Positions 25,453-35,617 are shown, numbered from the stretch's first letter. The stretch: 48,381 nucleotides of DNA from Streptococcus sp. HMSC078D09 (GCF_001813675.1 NZ_KV813657.1:1-48381), one strand, 5' to 3'. Notes: a model not told the origin generated them from the sequence alone. A program made the numbers and translations.

Positions 25453-26504
25453 AAGAGTTGATGAAAAAACGGCAACAAACGTTTCGAACTCAATGTGTCA
25501 AATATAGCCGCTATGTTCTCAATGATCATTTCGTCCTCTTTATGCTGATTTTCATAGGATTTTTGGCGGTTCAATACAGCCAATTCTTACAAGATCTCCC
25601 CAAAGATACAAGCCTGATCCGCTGGAGTCTCATGATTAGTTTGCTCCTCTTGGTTCCGATAGGCTCTATTGCGACCTACTTAGAGAAGCCCGATGCTTTA
25701 TTCCTTTTGGTAAAGGAAGAGGAAGTGAAACGTTATATCAAAGGGCAGGCCAAGAAGTCTTTTGTGTTTTGGTTTTTGATTCAAAGTTTTGTCCTTCTAT
25801 TATTTGTGCCTCTTCTTCTGGCAACGGGGCTGGATAAACTTGCTATTGTAGCTTATATCCTTGTCTTAGGGGTGGCTAAAGGGGCTGTTTTTAGCTGGAA
25901 GGAAGCGCGCTTCTACCAGGATGGAAATTTGAATTGGAACTTGGCCATTGCTCGTGAGAATGCAAGGAAACAATTGATTCTTCGTTTCTTTGCCTTGTTT
26001 ACAACGGTAAAAGGTATTTCCAACAGTGTCAAAAGAAGAGCTTACTTGGATGGTTTCTTAGGGCTTCTTCCTAAAACACATGGCAATACGTGGTTTCACT
26101 TATATATGCGCTCCTTCCTACGGAATGGAGATCTTTTCTCTATGACTCTCCGACTCTTGGCTCTTTCCCTTCTCGCTATCATCTTTATTCCCCAACCCCT
26201 CGTAGTGATTGCCCTTGTAGCCTTGCTCAATTACTTGGTTATTTTTCAATTACTGGGGCTTTACAGTGCTTTTGATTACCAACCGTTGACCCTCCTTTTC
26301 CCAATGAAAAAGGGCAGTAAAAAGGCAGGGTCGAACAAAACGATTCAGCTGGTCATGGGGATGATAACGGTGATAGAAGGGGGAATTGGCCTGGTCTTTA
26401 TTTCAGATAAAGTCCTGTTGTTAGGCTTATTGGCTTATACAGTTGCTTTAATCCTACTCTATCTTCCATTTAAGATGGCGCGCTTGGTTGACGAAAGTCG
26501 TTAA
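25449..26504 (+). CDS. ecsB: ABC transporter permease EcsB
   Basis: EcsB is the membrane partner of EcsA. The 351-residue protein has several hydrophobic helices: FVLFMLIFIGFLAVQY, WSLMISLLLLVPIGSIA, FWFLIQSFVLLLFVPLLLAT, and a C-terminal set ending IVFISDKVLLLGLLAYTVALILLYLP-like segments. A basic loop lies in the middle. The start overlaps the ecsA stop. The substrate of the transporter is not known. Confidence 0.88.
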   Translation: MKELMKKRQQTFRTQCVKYSRYVLNDHFVLFMLIFIGFLAVQYSQFLQDLPKDTSLIRWSLMISLLLLVPIGSIATYLEKPDALFLLVKEEEVKRYIKGQAKKSFVFWFLIQSFVLLLFVPLLLATGLDKLAIVAYILVLGVAKGAVFSWKEARFYQDGNLNWNLAIARENARKQLILRFFALFTTVKGISNSVKRRAYLDGFLGLLPKTHGNTWFHLYMRSFLRNGDLFSMTLRLLALSLLAIIFIPQPLVVIALVALLNYLVIFQLLGLYSAFDYQPLTLLFPMKKGSKKAGSNKTIQLVMGMITVIEGGIGLVFISDKVLLLGLLAYTVALILLYLPFKMARLVDESR

Positions 26505-26544
26505 AATTAGTAAAATAGATTGGAAACTTTTTACGGAGGAAAAG

Positions 26545-27339
26545 ATGGACTCGAATGAAAAAGAGCTAAGCCTCACCCCAATTCCTGGGAAGAGTGGGAA
26601 GGCCTACATGGGGACCTACCCAGATGGTGGGCGCGTTTTTGTAAAAATGAATACGACCCCAATCCTTGCGGGTCTAGCAAAAGAACAGATTGCTCCTCAA
26701 TTGTTATGGAGTCGACGTTTGCCAGATGGAAATGTGATGAGTGCCCAAGAATGGTTGAATGGGGAAATTCTCACGCCTAATGGGATGTCGAAAAAACAAG
26801 TCGTCAATATTTTAACGAGATTGCACCGTTCTAGACCTTTGATGACCCAATTGAAAAAACTTGGCTATCCTGTGGAATCTCCATTAGAACTGCTCAATTC
26901 TTGGAGCAATCGGTTGCCAATTGCCCTACGTCAGAACCACTATATCCAATCAGTCGTAAAGAATTTACGTAAGACAGTGCCTGCCTTTCGGGAGGATTAT
27001 GCGACGATCGTTCATGGGGATGTCCGTCATAGTAACTGGATTGAGACAGAGAGCGGCTTGATTTATCTAGTCGATTGGGACTCTGTTCGTTTGACAGACC
27101 GGATGTTGGATGTGGCGCATATCTTGAGTCACTATATCCCAGATTCTAATTGGCGCGATTGGTTAGGCTATTATGGCTACAAGTACAATCAAAAAGTATT
27201 TGATAAACTCTATTGGTTTGGTCAATACTCTTTCTTGTGCCAAATTGCTAAATACTATGAAAATAATGATTTAGAAAATGTCAATCGCGAGATCTATGCT
27301 CTGCGCAATTTCCGGTTGAAATATGGAAAGGAAATATGA
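26545..27339 (+). CDS. ccrZ: Aminoglycoside-phosphotransferase-fold cell cycle protein
   Basis: The 264-residue protein matches pneumococcal CcrZ in length, sequence character and position. CcrZ links cell division to DnaA-driven replication start at midcell. The fold is kinase-like, with [11 protein letters not shown] (His157, Asp159) and LVDWDSV near residue 176 as the catalytic and metal sites. The ATG at 26545 follows ACGGAGGA. A longer frame from 26488 lies inside ecsB and is rejected. It is followed by trmB with a 4-base overlap. Confidence 0.9.
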   Translation: MDSNEKELSLTPIPGKSGKAYMGTYPDGGRVFVKMNTTPILAGLAKEQIAPQLLWSRRLPDGNVMSAQEWLNGEILTPNGMSKKQVVNILTRLHRSRPLMTQLKKLGYPVESPLELLNSWSNRLPIALRQNHYIQSVVKNLRKTVPAFREDYATIVHGDVRHSNWIETESGLIYLVDWDSVRLTDRMLDVAHILSHYIPDSNWRDWLGYYGYKYNQKVFDKLYWFGQYSFLCQIAKYYENNDLENVNREIYALRNFRLKYGKEI

Positions 27340-27971
27340 GAGTTAGAAATCGCAAGGGAGCGACTGAATTATTAGAAGCGAACCCGCAATATGTGGTCCT
27401 AAATCCAGAAGATGCCAAGGGAAAGTGGCATGAGATTTTCGGGAATGACCATCCTATTCATATCGAAGTAGGTAGCGGAAAAGGGGCCTTTATTACTGGG
27501 ATGGCCAAGGCCAATCCAGAGATCAACTACATCGGAATTGATATTCAAAAATCGGTCTTGAGTTATGCTTTAGATAAGGTCTTAGAAGCTGATGTTCCTA
27601 ACATTAAATTGCTTTGGGTAGACGGAGATAGCTTGACTAACTATTTTGAAGATGGAGAAATTGATCAGCTCTATCTGAATTTTTCAGATCCATGGCCAAA
27701 GAAACGTCATGAGAAGCGTCGCTTGACTTACAAGACCTTCCTAGACACCTTCAAGCAAATTCTTCCAGAACATGGGGAGATTCACTTTAAAACAGACAAC
27801 CGAGGTTTGTTTGAATACAGTTTGGTGAGTTTTTCGCAATATGGAATGACTTTGAAGGGAGTCTGGTTAGACCTTCATGCTAGTGACTTTGAGGGCAATG
27901 TCATGACGGAATATGAGAAGAAGTTCTCAAGTAAAGGCCAGGTCATTTACCGTGTAGAAGCACAGTTTTAG
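27336..27971 (+). CDS. trmB: tRNA (guanine46-N7)-methyltransferase
   Basis: TrmB methylates G46 in the variable loop of tRNA with S-adenosylmethionine. The 211-residue protein has the SAM motif [11 protein letters not shown] near residue 44. It has [17 protein letters not shown] near residue 115 and [13 protein letters not shown] near residue 150. All three are hallmarks of TrmB. The start overlaps the ccrZ stop by four bases (ATGA), so the genes are translationally coupled. Confidence 0.96.
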   Translation: MRVRNRKGATELLEANPQYVVLNPEDAKGKWHEIFGNDHPIHIEVGSGKGAFITGMAKANPEINYIGIDIQKSVLSYALDKVLEADVPNIKLLWVDGDSLTNYFEDGEIDQLYLNFSDPWPKKRHEKRRLTYKTFLDTFKQILPEHGEIHFKTDNRGLFEYSLVSFSQYGMTLKGVWLDLHASDFEGNVMTEYEKKFSSKGQVIYRVEAQF

Positions 27972-27979
27972 CATATTCC

Positions 27980-28008
27980 TTGCAATCATTGGGAAATCGT
28001 GCTATAAT
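27980..28008 (+). promoter_or_regulatory. Promoter of the rimP-nusA-infB operon
   Basis: TTGCAA (27980-27985), a 17-base spacer and TATAAT (28003-28008) form a near-consensus promoter right after trmB. The leader of about 50 bases has a hairpin GAGGCG/CGCCTC (28031-28036 and 28050-28055), just before the rimP ribosome site. Confidence 0.85.
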
Positions 28009-28068
28009 ACATTAAATGAATAGAAAAGGAGAGGCGGGGAAATATCTTCGCCTCTTATCTATGAGGAG

Positions 28069-28548
28069 GTGGCAACCATCGCAACGATTGTTGACTTAGT
28101 AACAGAAGTGATTCAGCCAGCTATAAAGGAACCATTTGAATTGGTTGATGTTGAATATGGCAAAATGGGTGGTGACTACGTCTTAAGCATTTTCGTAGAC
28201 AAACCAGAAGGAATCACACTGAATGATACAGCGGATTTGACAGAAATCATCAGTCCGCTATTGGATCAAATCAAACCAGACCCATTTCCAGAACAGTACT
28301 TTTTAGAAGTCACCAGTCCTGGCCTGGAGAGACCATTGAAAACCAAGGAAGCACTCGAGGGAGCTGTTGGTAAGTACGTCAATATCAGCTTGTACAAGGC
28401 TGTTGAAAAGCAAAAGGTCTTTGAGGGGAACCTGGTAGGTTTTGAAGAGGATGTTTTGACCATTGAATATATGGATAAAACACGAAAGAAAACAGTGGAT
28501 ATTCCTTATAACCTTGTGTCCAAAGCAAGGTTGGCTGTAAAATTGTAA
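28069..28548 (+). CDS. rimP: Ribosome maturation factor
   Basis: RimP helps the 30S subunit mature. The 159-residue protein has the conserved [39 protein letters not shown] N-domain and PGLERPLKT near residue 85. The C-terminal KARLAVKL is also typical. The start is uncertain: the GTG at 28069 fits the known length but overlaps the strong site AGGAGG (28064-28069). An ATC at 28078 would be better spaced but is a rare start codon. It is the first gene of the operon. Confidence 0.9.
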   Translation: MATIATIVDLVTEVIQPAIKEPFELVDVEYGKMGGDYVLSIFVDKPEGITLNDTADLTEIISPLLDQIKPDPFPEQYFLEVTSPGLERPLKTKEALEGAVGKYVNISLYKAVEKQKVFEGNLVGFEEDVLTIEYMDKTRKKTVDIPYNLVSKARLAVKL

Positions 28549-28592
28549 CAGAATGAAAGAAAGGATGCCTTTATAGAAGAGGCAAGAAAAAC

Positions 28593-29735
28593 ATGAGTAA
28601 AGAAATGCTAGAAGCCTTCCGCATTTTGGAAGAAGACAAAGGGATCAAAAAAGAAGATATCATCGAAGCCGTCACAGAATCATTGCGTTCAGCCTATCGC
28701 CGTCGTTATGGACAATCAGAAAGTGCAGCGATTGAATTCAATGAAAAAACTGGAGATTTCCGTGTTTATACGGTTCGTGAAGTGGTGGATGAAGTCTTTG
28801 ATAGCCGTTTAGAAATCAGCTTGAAGGATGCCTTAGCCATTAGCTCTGCTTATGAGTTGGGTGACAAGATCAAATTTGAAGAAGCACCAGCTGAATTTGG
28901 TCGTGTAGCAGCTCAATCTGCCAAACAAACCATCATGGAAAAAATGCGGAAGCAAACGCGCACCATCACCTATAACACTTATAAAGAACATGAAAATGAA
29001 ATCATGAGTGGAACGGTGGAGCGCTTTGACAATCGTTTTATCTATGTCAATCTTGGTTCGATTGAAGCACAATTGTCTAAACAAGACCAAATTCCAGGAG
29101 AAGTCTTCCAATCCCATGACCGGATCGAAGTTTTTGTCTACAAGGTAGAAGATAACCCTCGTGGCGTCAATGTCTTTGTTAGTCGGAGCCATCCTGAAAT
29201 GATCAAACGTTTGATGGAACAAGAAATTCCTGAAGTTTATGATGGTACTGTTGAGATTATGAGTGTCGCGCGAGAAGCTGGAGATCGTACAAAAGTTGCG
29301 GTTCGTAGCCATAATCCAAACGTAGACGCGATTGGAACGATCGTTGGTCGTGGTGGATCGAACATTAAAAAGATTACCAGCAAGTTCCACCCAGCTCGAT
29401 ACGATCAAAAATTAGACCGTATGGTTCCGACAGAAGAAAATATCGATGTCATCGAGTGGGTTCCAGATCCAGCTGAATTTATCTACAATGCAATCGCTCC
29501 TGCAGAAGTGGACCAAGTTATTTTTGATGATGAAGATAGCAAACATGCTCTCGTTGTGGTCCCTGATAACAAGTTATCTCTTGCCATCGGTCGTCGTGGT
29601 CAAAACGTTCGTTTAGCGGCTCATTTGACTGGTTACCGCATCGATATCAAATCTGCTAGTGAGTTTGAAGAAATGGAAGCAGCTCAAGAAACTTTTGAAG
29701 ACCAAGTAGAAAGTGGCGAAGAGCAAGTCGATTAA
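28593..29735 (+). CDS. nusA: Transcription termination/antitermination factor NusA
   Basis: NusA binds RNA polymerase and nascent RNA, affecting pausing and termination. The 380-residue protein has an N-terminal polymerase-binding domain (to about 125), an S1 domain (about 130-200) and two KH domains (IGTIVGRGGSNIKKI and LAIGRRGQNVRLA). It ends with a short acidic tail, the normal length for Gram-positives without the extra AR repeats. It lies between rimP and ylxR. Confidence 0.96.
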   Translation: MSKEMLEAFRILEEDKGIKKEDIIEAVTESLRSAYRRRYGQSESAAIEFNEKTGDFRVYTVREVVDEVFDSRLEISLKDALAISSAYELGDKIKFEEAPAEFGRVAAQSAKQTIMEKMRKQTRTITYNTYKEHENEIMSGTVERFDNRFIYVNLGSIEAQLSKQDQIPGEVFQSHDRIEVFVYKVEDNPRGVNVFVSRSHPEMIKRLMEQEIPEVYDGTVEIMSVAREAGDRTKVAVRSHNPNVDAIGTIVGRGGSNIKKITSKFHPARYDQKLDRMVPTEENIDVIEWVPDPAEFIYNAIAPAEVDQVIFDDEDSKHALVVVPDNKLSLAIGRRGQNVRLAAHLTGYRIDIKSASEFEEMEAAQETFEDQVESGEEQVD

Positions 29736-29749
29736 GAGAGGGAGGGAAA

Positions 29750-30046
29750 ATGGTAAAAACAAGAAAAATCCCTTTAAGAAAATCTGTCGTTTCAAATGAA
29801 ATTATTGATAAGCGCGATTTGCTCCGGATTGTCAAAAATAAAGAAGGACAAGTCTTTATCGATCCAACTGGCAAAGCCAATGGTCGAGGTGCCTACATCA
29901 AGCTAGACAATGAAGAAGCGGCACTTGCTAAGAAAAAGAAAGTTTTTAATCGTAGCTTTAATATGGAAGTGGAAGAAGCTTTCTATGATGAATTGATTGC
30001 TTATGTAGATCATAAGGTGAAGAGAAGAGAGTTAGGCCTTGAATAA
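29750..30046 (+). CDS. ylxR: YlxR family RNA-binding protein (RnpM)
   Basis: The 98-residue basic protein is the YlxR/DUF448 family, in Bacillus recently linked to RNase P modulation (RnpM). The usual CVxxR start motif of the family is replaced by a simpler MVKTRKIPLRKSVVSNEIIDK. The conserved GRGAYIKL near residue 44 remains. It overlaps ylxQ by 8 bases. Confidence 0.9.
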   Translation: MVKTRKIPLRKSVVSNEIIDKRDLLRIVKNKEGQVFIDPTGKANGRGAYIKLDNEEAALAKKKKVFNRSFNMEVEEAFYDELIAYVDHKVKRRELGLE

Positions 30047-30338
30047 GCAAAAGATAAGTAATTTGTTAGGCTTGGCGCAAAGAGCAGGAAAACTCATTTC
30101 TGGAGAAGAACTCGTGATCAAAGCAATCCAGGAAGAAAAAGCAAAATTAGTTTTTCTGGCAAATGATGCAGCTAGTAACCTGACAAAAAAGGTGACAGAT
30201 AAGGGTCACTATTATGAGGTTCAAGTATCTACCGTGTTTTCAACACTAGAATTAAGCACTGCAATTGGACGTGCCCGGAAGGTCGTCGCTGTTGTAGATG
30301 CTGGATTTTCAAAGAAAATGAGGTCTCTTATGGAATAG
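30039..30338 (+). CDS. ylxQ: L7Ae-like ribosomal/K-turn-binding protein YlxQ
   Basis: The 99-residue protein is of the L7Ae/L30e family, which binds kink-turn RNA. It begins with a TTG at 30039, read within the end of ylx[20 protein letters not shown] near the N-terminus is characteristic. The gene order nusA-ylxR-ylxQ-infB is near-universal in Firmicutes. The exact RNA partner is not known from sequence. Confidence 0.9.
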   Translation: MNKQKISNLLGLAQRAGKLISGEELVIKAIQEEKAKLVFLANDAASNLTKKVTDKGHYYEVQVSTVFSTLELSTAIGRARKVVAVVDAGFSKKMRSLME

Positions 30339-30354
30339 AAGAGGAGGACAGCAA

Positions 30355-33069
30355 TTGTCTAAGAAAAGATTATACGAAATTGCCAAAGAATTGGGCAAGG
30401 AAAGTAAGGAAGTCGTCACTCGTGCGAAAGAATTAGGTTTTGACGTCAAGAGTCATGCATCTAGTGTCGATACTGATGTTGCTGAAAAGCTGATCAAGAG
30501 CTTTGCAGCGAAAAAAGAAACAGTCGAAAAGAAAGTAGCAGAAGTGGCTGCCAAGACAACGGCTGTCGCAGAGAAAAAAGAAGCAGCGCCTGTCAAAAAA
30601 GAAGGAGCAACTGAGACAAAATCAGTAACGCCAGCTGCTAAACCAAAGAGTCGTAACTTTAAAGCGGAACGAGAAGCGCGTGCAAAAGAACAGGCTGAAC
30701 GTAGGAAACAACAAGACAATCGTCCAAAACGTGATCGCAAAGATAATCAGCGTCATGGTGACAACCGAAATCAACGACCACAAGAGCGAAATGAACAGCG
30801 AAATCAAGGTTCTGAGCGTCGTAATAACCGACCAGATCAAAGACGTAGTGCACAACCCCAAGTGGCACCAAAAGTTGATTTCAAAGCGCGTGCAGCAGCA
30901 CTGAAAGCTGAACAAAATGCTGAATACGCACGTGGAAGTGAAGATCGCTACAAACAACAAGCTGCAAAAGCAGAACAAGAACGTCAACAGCGCCGGAAAC
31001 GGGTAGAAGCACCAGAAGTGAAAGCACCTGTACAGGAGCCAGCTGTTGAGAACCATACAAAACCAGCTGTTGCTGCTGCTCCAGCTCAAGTCGATACACG
31101 TCGGAAGAAACAAGCGCGACCAGATAAGAAACGCGATGATTTTGATCGTGAAGAAGATGGTCCAAGAAAACAACAAAGGAATCGAAATAGTCAAAATCAA
31201 GTGAGAAATCAGAGAAATAGTAACTGGAATAACAATAAGAAAAATAAAAAAGGAAAGAACAACCGTAATGATGCTCCAAAACCAGTAACAGAGCGTAAAT
31301 TCCATGAATTACCAAGTGAATTTGAGTATACGGATGGAATGACGGTTGCCGAAATCGCAAAACGCATCAAGCGTGAACCGGCTGAAATCGTCAAGAAACT
31401 CTTTATGATGGGAGTCATGGCGACTCAAAATCAATCGCTGGATGGAGATACGATTGAACTCTTGATGGTGGATTATGGAATTGAAGCCAAGAAAAAGGTT
31501 GAAGTGGACAATGCCGATATCGAACGCTTCTTCGTTGAAGATGGTTATTTGAATCCAGATGAGTTGGTAGAGCGTCCACCAGTTGTCACCATCATGGGAC
31601 ACGTTGACCACGGGAAGACTACCCTTTTGGATACCCTTCGTAATTCACGTGTAGCAACAGGTGAAGCGGGAGGAATCACTCAGCACATCGGGGCTTATCA
31701 AATCGTGGAAAATGGCAAGAAGATTACCTTCTTGGATACACCTGGACACGCGGCCTTTACTTCTATGCGGGCGCGTGGTGCATCTGTTACCGATATTACC
31801 ATCTTGGTTGTAGCAGCAGATGACGGGGTGATGCCACAGACCATCGAAGCCATCAACCACTCAAAAGCTGCCAATGTTCCAATCATTGTGGCCATCAACA
31901 AGATCGATAAACCAGGAGCTAATCCAGAGCGTGTCATCGGTGAATTAGCAGAGCATGGAGTTATGTCAACTGCCTGGGGTGGCGATTCTGAGTTTGTAGA
32001 AATCTCAGCTAAGTTCAACCAGAATATCGATGAACTCTTGGAAACGGTCCTTCTTGTGGCTGAAATTCAAGAACTCAAGGCAGATCCAACTGTTCGTGCC
32101 ATCGGTACGGTTATCGAAGCGCGTTTGGATAAAGGAAAAGGTGCGGTGGCAACCCTCCTTGTTCAACAAGGGACCTTGAATGTTCAAGACCCAATCGTTG
32201 TCGGAAATACCTTTGGACGTGTCCGTGCCATGACCAATGACCTTGGCCGTCGTGTGAAGGTGGCTGGACCATCTACTCCGGTTTCTATCACTGGTTTGAA
32301 CGAAGCCCCAATGGCGGGTGACCACTTCGCGGTTTACGAAGATGAAAAATCTGCGCGTGCAGCTGGTGAAGAACGTGCCAAACGTGCTCTGATGAAACAA
32401 CGTCAAGCAACCAACCGTGTCAGCCTTGAAAATCTCTTTGATACCTTGAAGGCTGGGGAAGTGAAATCTGTTAATGTCATCATTAAAGCCGATGTACAAG
32501 GTTCGGTTGAAGCTCTTTCTGCTTCCCTTCAAAAGATTGAAGTAGAAGGTGTGAAAGTGACCATCGTTCACTCAGCAGTTGGTGCGATCAACGAATCAGA
32601 CGTGACCCTTGCAGAAGCTTCAAATGCCTTCATCATCGGATTTAACGTCCGTCCTACTCCACAAGCACGTCAACAAGCTGAAGCTGACGAGGTGGAAATC
32701 CGTCTTCACTCAATTATCTACAAAGTGATTGAAGAAATGGAAGATGCCATGAAGGGTATGTTGGATCCTGAGTTCGAAGAGAAAGTCATCGGGGAAGCAG
32801 TTATTCGTGAAACCTTTAAGGTCTCTAAAGTGGGTACCATCGGTGGATTTATGGTCCTCAGTGGTAAGGTTACACGTGATTCCAAAGTCCGTGTCATTCG
32901 TGACGGTGTCGTGATCTATGACGGAGCTCTTGCAAGCTTGAAACACTTCAAAGATGATGTCAAAGAGATCACAAATGGTCGTGAAGGTGGATTGATGATT
33001 GAAGGTTACAATGATATCAAGACAGATGATACTATCGAAGCCTACATTATGGAAGAAATTAAAAAATAA
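30355..33069 (+). CDS. infB: Translation initiation factor IF-2
   Basis: IF-2 is the GTPase that brings initiator tRNA to the 30S subunit. The 904-residue protein starts with a TTG at 30355 after GAGGAGG. The N-terminal third is highly charged and low in complexity (about residues 50-315, rich in Arg, Asn, Gln, Lys), typical of IF-2 but fast-evolving. The G domain begins at GHVDHGKT (415-422) with DTPGH and NKIDK, followed by the beta-barrel domains and the C-terminal fMet-tRNA-binding region. Confidence 0.96.
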   Translation: MSKKRLYEIAKELGKESKEVVTRAKELGFDVKSHASSVDTDVAEKLIKSFAAKKETVEKKVAEVAAKTTAVAEKKEAAPVKKEGATETKSVTPAAKPKSRNFKAEREARAKEQAERRKQQDNRPKRDRKDNQRHGDNRNQRPQERNEQRNQGSERRNNRPDQRRSAQPQVAPKVDFKARAAALKAEQNAEYARGSEDRYKQQAAKAEQERQQRRKRVEAPEVKAPVQEPAVENHTKPAVAAAPAQVDTRRKKQARPDKKRDDFDREEDGPRKQQRNRNSQNQVRNQRNSNWNNNKKNKKGKNNRNDAPKPVTERKFHELPSEFEYTDGMTVAEIAKRIKREPAEIVKKLFMMGVMATQNQSLDGDTIELLMVDYGIEAKKKVEVDNADIERFFVEDGYLNPDELVERPPVVTIMGHVDHGKTTLLDTLRNSRVATGEAGGITQHIGAYQIVENGKKITFLDTPGHAAFTSMRARGASVTDITILVVAADDGVMPQTIEAINHSKAANVPIIVAINKIDKPGANPERVIGELAEHGVMSTAWGGDSEFVEISAKFNQNIDELLETVLLVAEIQELKADPTVRAIGTVIEARLDKGKGAVATLLVQQGTLNVQDPIVVGNTFGRVRAMTNDLGRRVKVAGPSTPVSITGLNEAPMAGDHFAVYEDEKSARAAGEERAKRALMKQRQATNRVSLENLFDTLKAGEVKSVNVIIKADVQGSVEALSASLQKIEVEGVKVTIVHSAVGAINESDVTLAEASNAFIIGFNVRPTPQARQQAEADEVEIRLHSIIYKVIEEMEDAMKGMLDPEFEEKVIGEAVIRETFKVSKVGTIGGFMVLSGKVTRDSKVRVIRDGVVIYDGALASLKHFKDDVKEITNGREGGLMIEGYNDIKTDDTIEAYIMEEIKK

Positions 33070-33076
33070 GAGGTTG

Positions 33077-33116
33077 ACTAGGAAAAAAGAGGCTTCCCTC
33101 TGATTTCCTAGTTTTT
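33077..33116 (+). terminator. Terminator-like hairpin between infB and rbfA
   Basis: ACTAGGAAA (33077-33085) pairs with TTTCCTAGT (33104-33112), with an inner AGAGG/CCTCT, and ends in TTTTT. It fills the 72-base gap. It probably attenuates or processes the transcript, because rbfA has no clear promoter of its own. Confidence 0.65.
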
Positions 33117-33141
33117 AAACACAGAGCAGAAAGGAGTTCCT

Positions 33142-33492
33142 ATGGCAAGTCATTTTCGGACAGACCGAGTAGGGATGGAAATCAAGCGTGAAGTCAACGA
33201 GATTTTACAAAAGAAAGTCCGTGACCCGCGTGTTCAAGGCGTTACCATTACGGATGTTCAAATGCTAGGTGATTTGTCTATGGCCAAAGTGTATTATTCA
33301 ATTATGAGTGATTTGGCTTCAGACAATCAAAAGGCTCAGACAGGCCTTGAAAAAGCAACAGGAACCATCAAGCGTGAATTAGGTCGGAATCTGAAATTGT
33401 ACAAGATTCCAGATCTTACTTTTGTGAAAGACGAATCCATCGAATACGGGAATAAGATCGATGAGATGTTGCGCAATTTGAACAAAGACTAG
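33142..33492 (+). CDS. rbfA: Ribosome-binding factor A
   Basis: RbfA binds the 30S subunit and aids 16S rRNA maturation and cold adaptation. The 116-residue protein has the KH-like fold, with [23 protein letters not shown] at the N-terminus and [19 protein letters not shown] at the C-terminus. The ribosome site is AAAGGAG. It is the last gene of the rimP operon. A repeat element and a split terminator follow. Confidence 0.95.
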   Translation: MASHFRTDRVGMEIKREVNEILQKKVRDPRVQGVTITDVQMLGDLSMAKVYYSIMSDLASDNQKAQTGLEKATGTIKRELGRNLKLYKIPDLTFVKDESIEYGNKIDEMLRNLNKD

Positions 33493-33515
33493 AGAGGTTG
33501 GAAATTTTCCACGCC

Positions 33516-33759
33516 CAGATTGAAAGACAAAGTCTTCTTAGAAACTTTCCTTAGGTGAGTACGGACGTCAGCGAACTTCTTTGAAGTTCCATGACTAATT
33601 ATTGAGCCTAAGGTCTCAATAATTCCGAGTACCTGAAACTATTAAGTTTCAGGTACTTTTCTCACGACGAAAAGTTTCAGTTGATGATTGAATCACTCTA
33701 ACGAGTAACATTTCTTTTTATAGAATTTATTAGATTTATAAAAAAGAATAGTTTGTCTA
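33516..33759 (+). repeat. Structured RNA-like intergenic repeat, copy 2
   Basis: This is the second copy of the element at 21395-21650. It has the same 84-base identical block (33547-33630) and the same hairpins 1 and 2. The CCTTAGG/CCTAAGG pairing is the same. Hairpin 3 (33629-33639 with 33646-33656) has A-T where copy 1 has G-C, so both sides changed together. The loop differs completely (TATTAA against GTTATT). An outer helix GAAACTTT (33541-33548) with AAAGTTTC (33671-33678) is perfect here and imperfect in copy 1. It sits between the two near-copies of the rbfA terminator sequence. Confidence 0.8.
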
Positions 33760-33767
33760 CAGTCTCG

Positions 33768-33793
33768 GGTTGGAAATTTCCAACCTCTTTTTT
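33768..33793 (+). terminator. Terminator after rbfA and the repeat element
   Basis: GGTTGGAAATTTCCAACC is a perfect palindrome followed by TCTTTTTT. A near-copy of its left part, GGTTGGAAATTTTCCA, lies at 33496-33511 directly after rbfA, on the other side of the repeat element. Confidence 0.8.
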
Positions 33794-33869
33794 GGCTCTT
33801 AAAATGAGGAAAATAAAACAAAAAGAAAAAAACGGTTTCAAAAAATAATAGAAATTTACAGAAATCTCT

Positions 33870-33898
33870 TGTGTGATTGGAAATTATCCTTTACAATA
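33870..33898 (+). promoter_or_regulatory. Promoter of the Na/Pi cotransporter gene
   Basis: TTGTGT (33870-33875), a 17-base spacer and TACAAT (33893-33898) precede the gene by 43 bases, with GGAGG close to the start codon. The flanking sequence is AT-rich and no PhoB/PhoP-type box was recognised. Confidence 0.65.
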
Positions 33899-33941
33899 GG
33901 AGAGGAGTTTTATTTCTGATCTCATATTTGGAGGAATGATC

Positions 33942-35573
33942 ATGTCCATTAACTGGCAGGAAATTTTGTTTAACTTTTTGGGAGGGTTAGGTCTCTTTCT
34001 CTATAGTATTAAAACCATGGGAGAAGGACTGCAACAAGCTGCAGGGGACCGTCTTCGCTACTATATTGATAAATATACCAGCAATCCCTTTCTTGGAGTC
34101 TTAGTAGGGATTGGGATGACTGCCTTGATTCAGTCGAGTTCAGGGGTTACAGTGATTACGGTCGGTCTGGTGAGTGCAGGACTTCTAACCCTCCGTCAAG
34201 CTATTGGTATTGTTATGGGGGCCAATATTGGAACGACTATTACCTCCTTTATCATTGGTTTTAAATTAGGAGACTACGCTCTTCCCATGCTCTTTATCGG
34301 AGCGGTTTGTCTCTTCTTTACCAAAAATCGTTTGGTTAATAATGTTGGACGAATCGTTTTTGGTGTCGGTGGTATCTTCTTTGCCCTCAACTTGATGAGT
34401 GGGGCTATGGAACCTCTTAAAGATTTGCAAGTCTTTCGTGACTATATGGTGCAGTTAAGTAAAAGTCCTATCTTGGGTGTCTTTGTTGGATCAGGCTTAA
34501 CACTTTTGATTCAGGCCTCTTCTGCAACCATTGGTATCTTGCAAAATCTCTATGCTAGTCATTTGATTGACCTGAAAGGAGCCCTCCCAGTTCTCTTTGG
34601 TGATAATATCGGAACGACCATTACAGCTATCATTGCTTCCTTGGGAGCTAATATTGCGGCCAAACGTGTGGCAGGTGCCCATGTAGCCTTTAATGTTATC
34701 GGAACCATTATCTGTCTTGTCTTCCTTGTTCCGTTTACCTCTTTGATTCAATGGTTTGAAACGACTCTTCATTTATCCCCAGAAATGACCATAGCCTTTG
34801 CTCACGGAACCTTTAATATAACCAATACCATCATCCAGTTCCCATTCATTGGAGCTTTGGCATACTTTGTGACCAAGCTGATTCCTGGTGAGGATGAGGT
34901 TGTCAAATATGAACCGCTCTACTTGGATGAAAACTTGATCACCCAAGCGCCTTCGATTGCTCTTGGAAATGCGAAAAAAGAGTTGCTTCATTTAGGTGGA
35001 TATGCAGACAAAGCTTTTAATCTTTCTTATGATTATATTGTTCATCAAAATGAGAAAACAGCTGAAAAGGGTCATAAGACAGAAGAAGCCATCAATACCA
35101 TTGATGATGATTTGACTCGCTACCTGATTCGTTTGTCAAGTGAAGCCTTGAGTCCGAGAGAAAGTGAAGTTCTCACCAACATCCTAGATTCCTCACGAGA
35201 TTTGGAGCGGATTGGAGATCACGCGGAAGCCTTGATCAATCTGACCGATTATTTAATTCGTAAGAAAGTGGTCTTTTCAGAAGCGGCCTTGGCTGAATTG
35301 GAAGATATTTACAACCAAACCCATCAATTTGTAGAGGATGCTTTGAAAGCTGTTGAGAACAATGATGTGAGTCTTGCAAACCAACTGGTAGTACGTCACG
35401 AGGCAATTGAAAAGTTGGAGAAAAGACTTCGGAAAACCCATATTCGTCGTTTGAACCATGGTGAATGTACACCTCAAGCTGGAGTGAACTTTATTGATAT
35501 CATTTCTCACTATACACGTGTTGCAGACCATGCCATGAATCTCGCTGAAAAAGTACAAATCGAGCAAATTTAA
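33942..35573 (+). CDS. Na/Pi cotransporter family protein
   Basis: The 543-residue membrane protein belongs to the Na+/phosphate symporter family (NptA/YjbB type). About eight hydrophobic segments contain two inverted copies of the QSSS-type motif: LIQSSSGVTVITVGLVSAG near residue 63 and LIQASSATIGIL near residue 190. A PhoU-like helical domain fills the last ~200 residues (ERIGDHAEALINLTDYL). The ATG at 33942 is 8 bases from GGAGG, better than the ATG at 33936. It could export or import phosphate; direction is not given by sequence. Confidence 0.9.
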   Translation: MSINWQEILFNFLGGLGLFLYSIKTMGEGLQQAAGDRLRYYIDKYTSNPFLGVLVGIGMTALIQSSSGVTVITVGLVSAGLLTLRQAIGIVMGANIGTTITSFIIGFKLGDYALPMLFIGAVCLFFTKNRLVNNVGRIVFGVGGIFFALNLMSGAMEPLKDLQVFRDYMVQLSKSPILGVFVGSGLTLLIQASSATIGILQNLYASHLIDLKGALPVLFGDNIGTTITAIIASLGANIAAKRVAGAHVAFNVIGTIICLVFLVPFTSLIQWFETTLHLSPEMTIAFAHGTFNITNTIIQFPFIGALAYFVTKLIPGEDEVVKYEPLYLDENLITQAPSIALGNAKKELLHLGGYADKAFNLSYDYIVHQNEKTAEKGHKTEEAINTIDDDLTRYLIRLSSEALSPRESEVLTNILDSSRDLERIGDHAEALINLTDYLIRKKVVFSEAALAELEDIYNQTHQFVEDALKAVENNDVSLANQLVVRHEAIEKLEKRLRKTHIRRLNHGECTPQAGVNFIDIISHYTRVADHAMNLAEKVQIEQI

Positions 35574-35584
35574 GGAACGTCAAA

Positions 35585-35617
35585 CAGAGTAAGTAGGAAG
35601 CTTACTCTGTTTTTTTG
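35585..35617 (+). terminator. Terminator after the Na/Pi cotransporter
   Basis: ACAGAGTAAG and CTTACTCTGT form a hairpin with the loop TAGGAAG, followed by TTTTTT. Confidence 0.88.

Noticed and set aside
30622..31418. Several long frames on the minus strand of infB (up to 227 residues)
   Set aside because: They are shadows of the low-complexity, charged N-terminal part of IF-2 and have no ribosome sites or family features.
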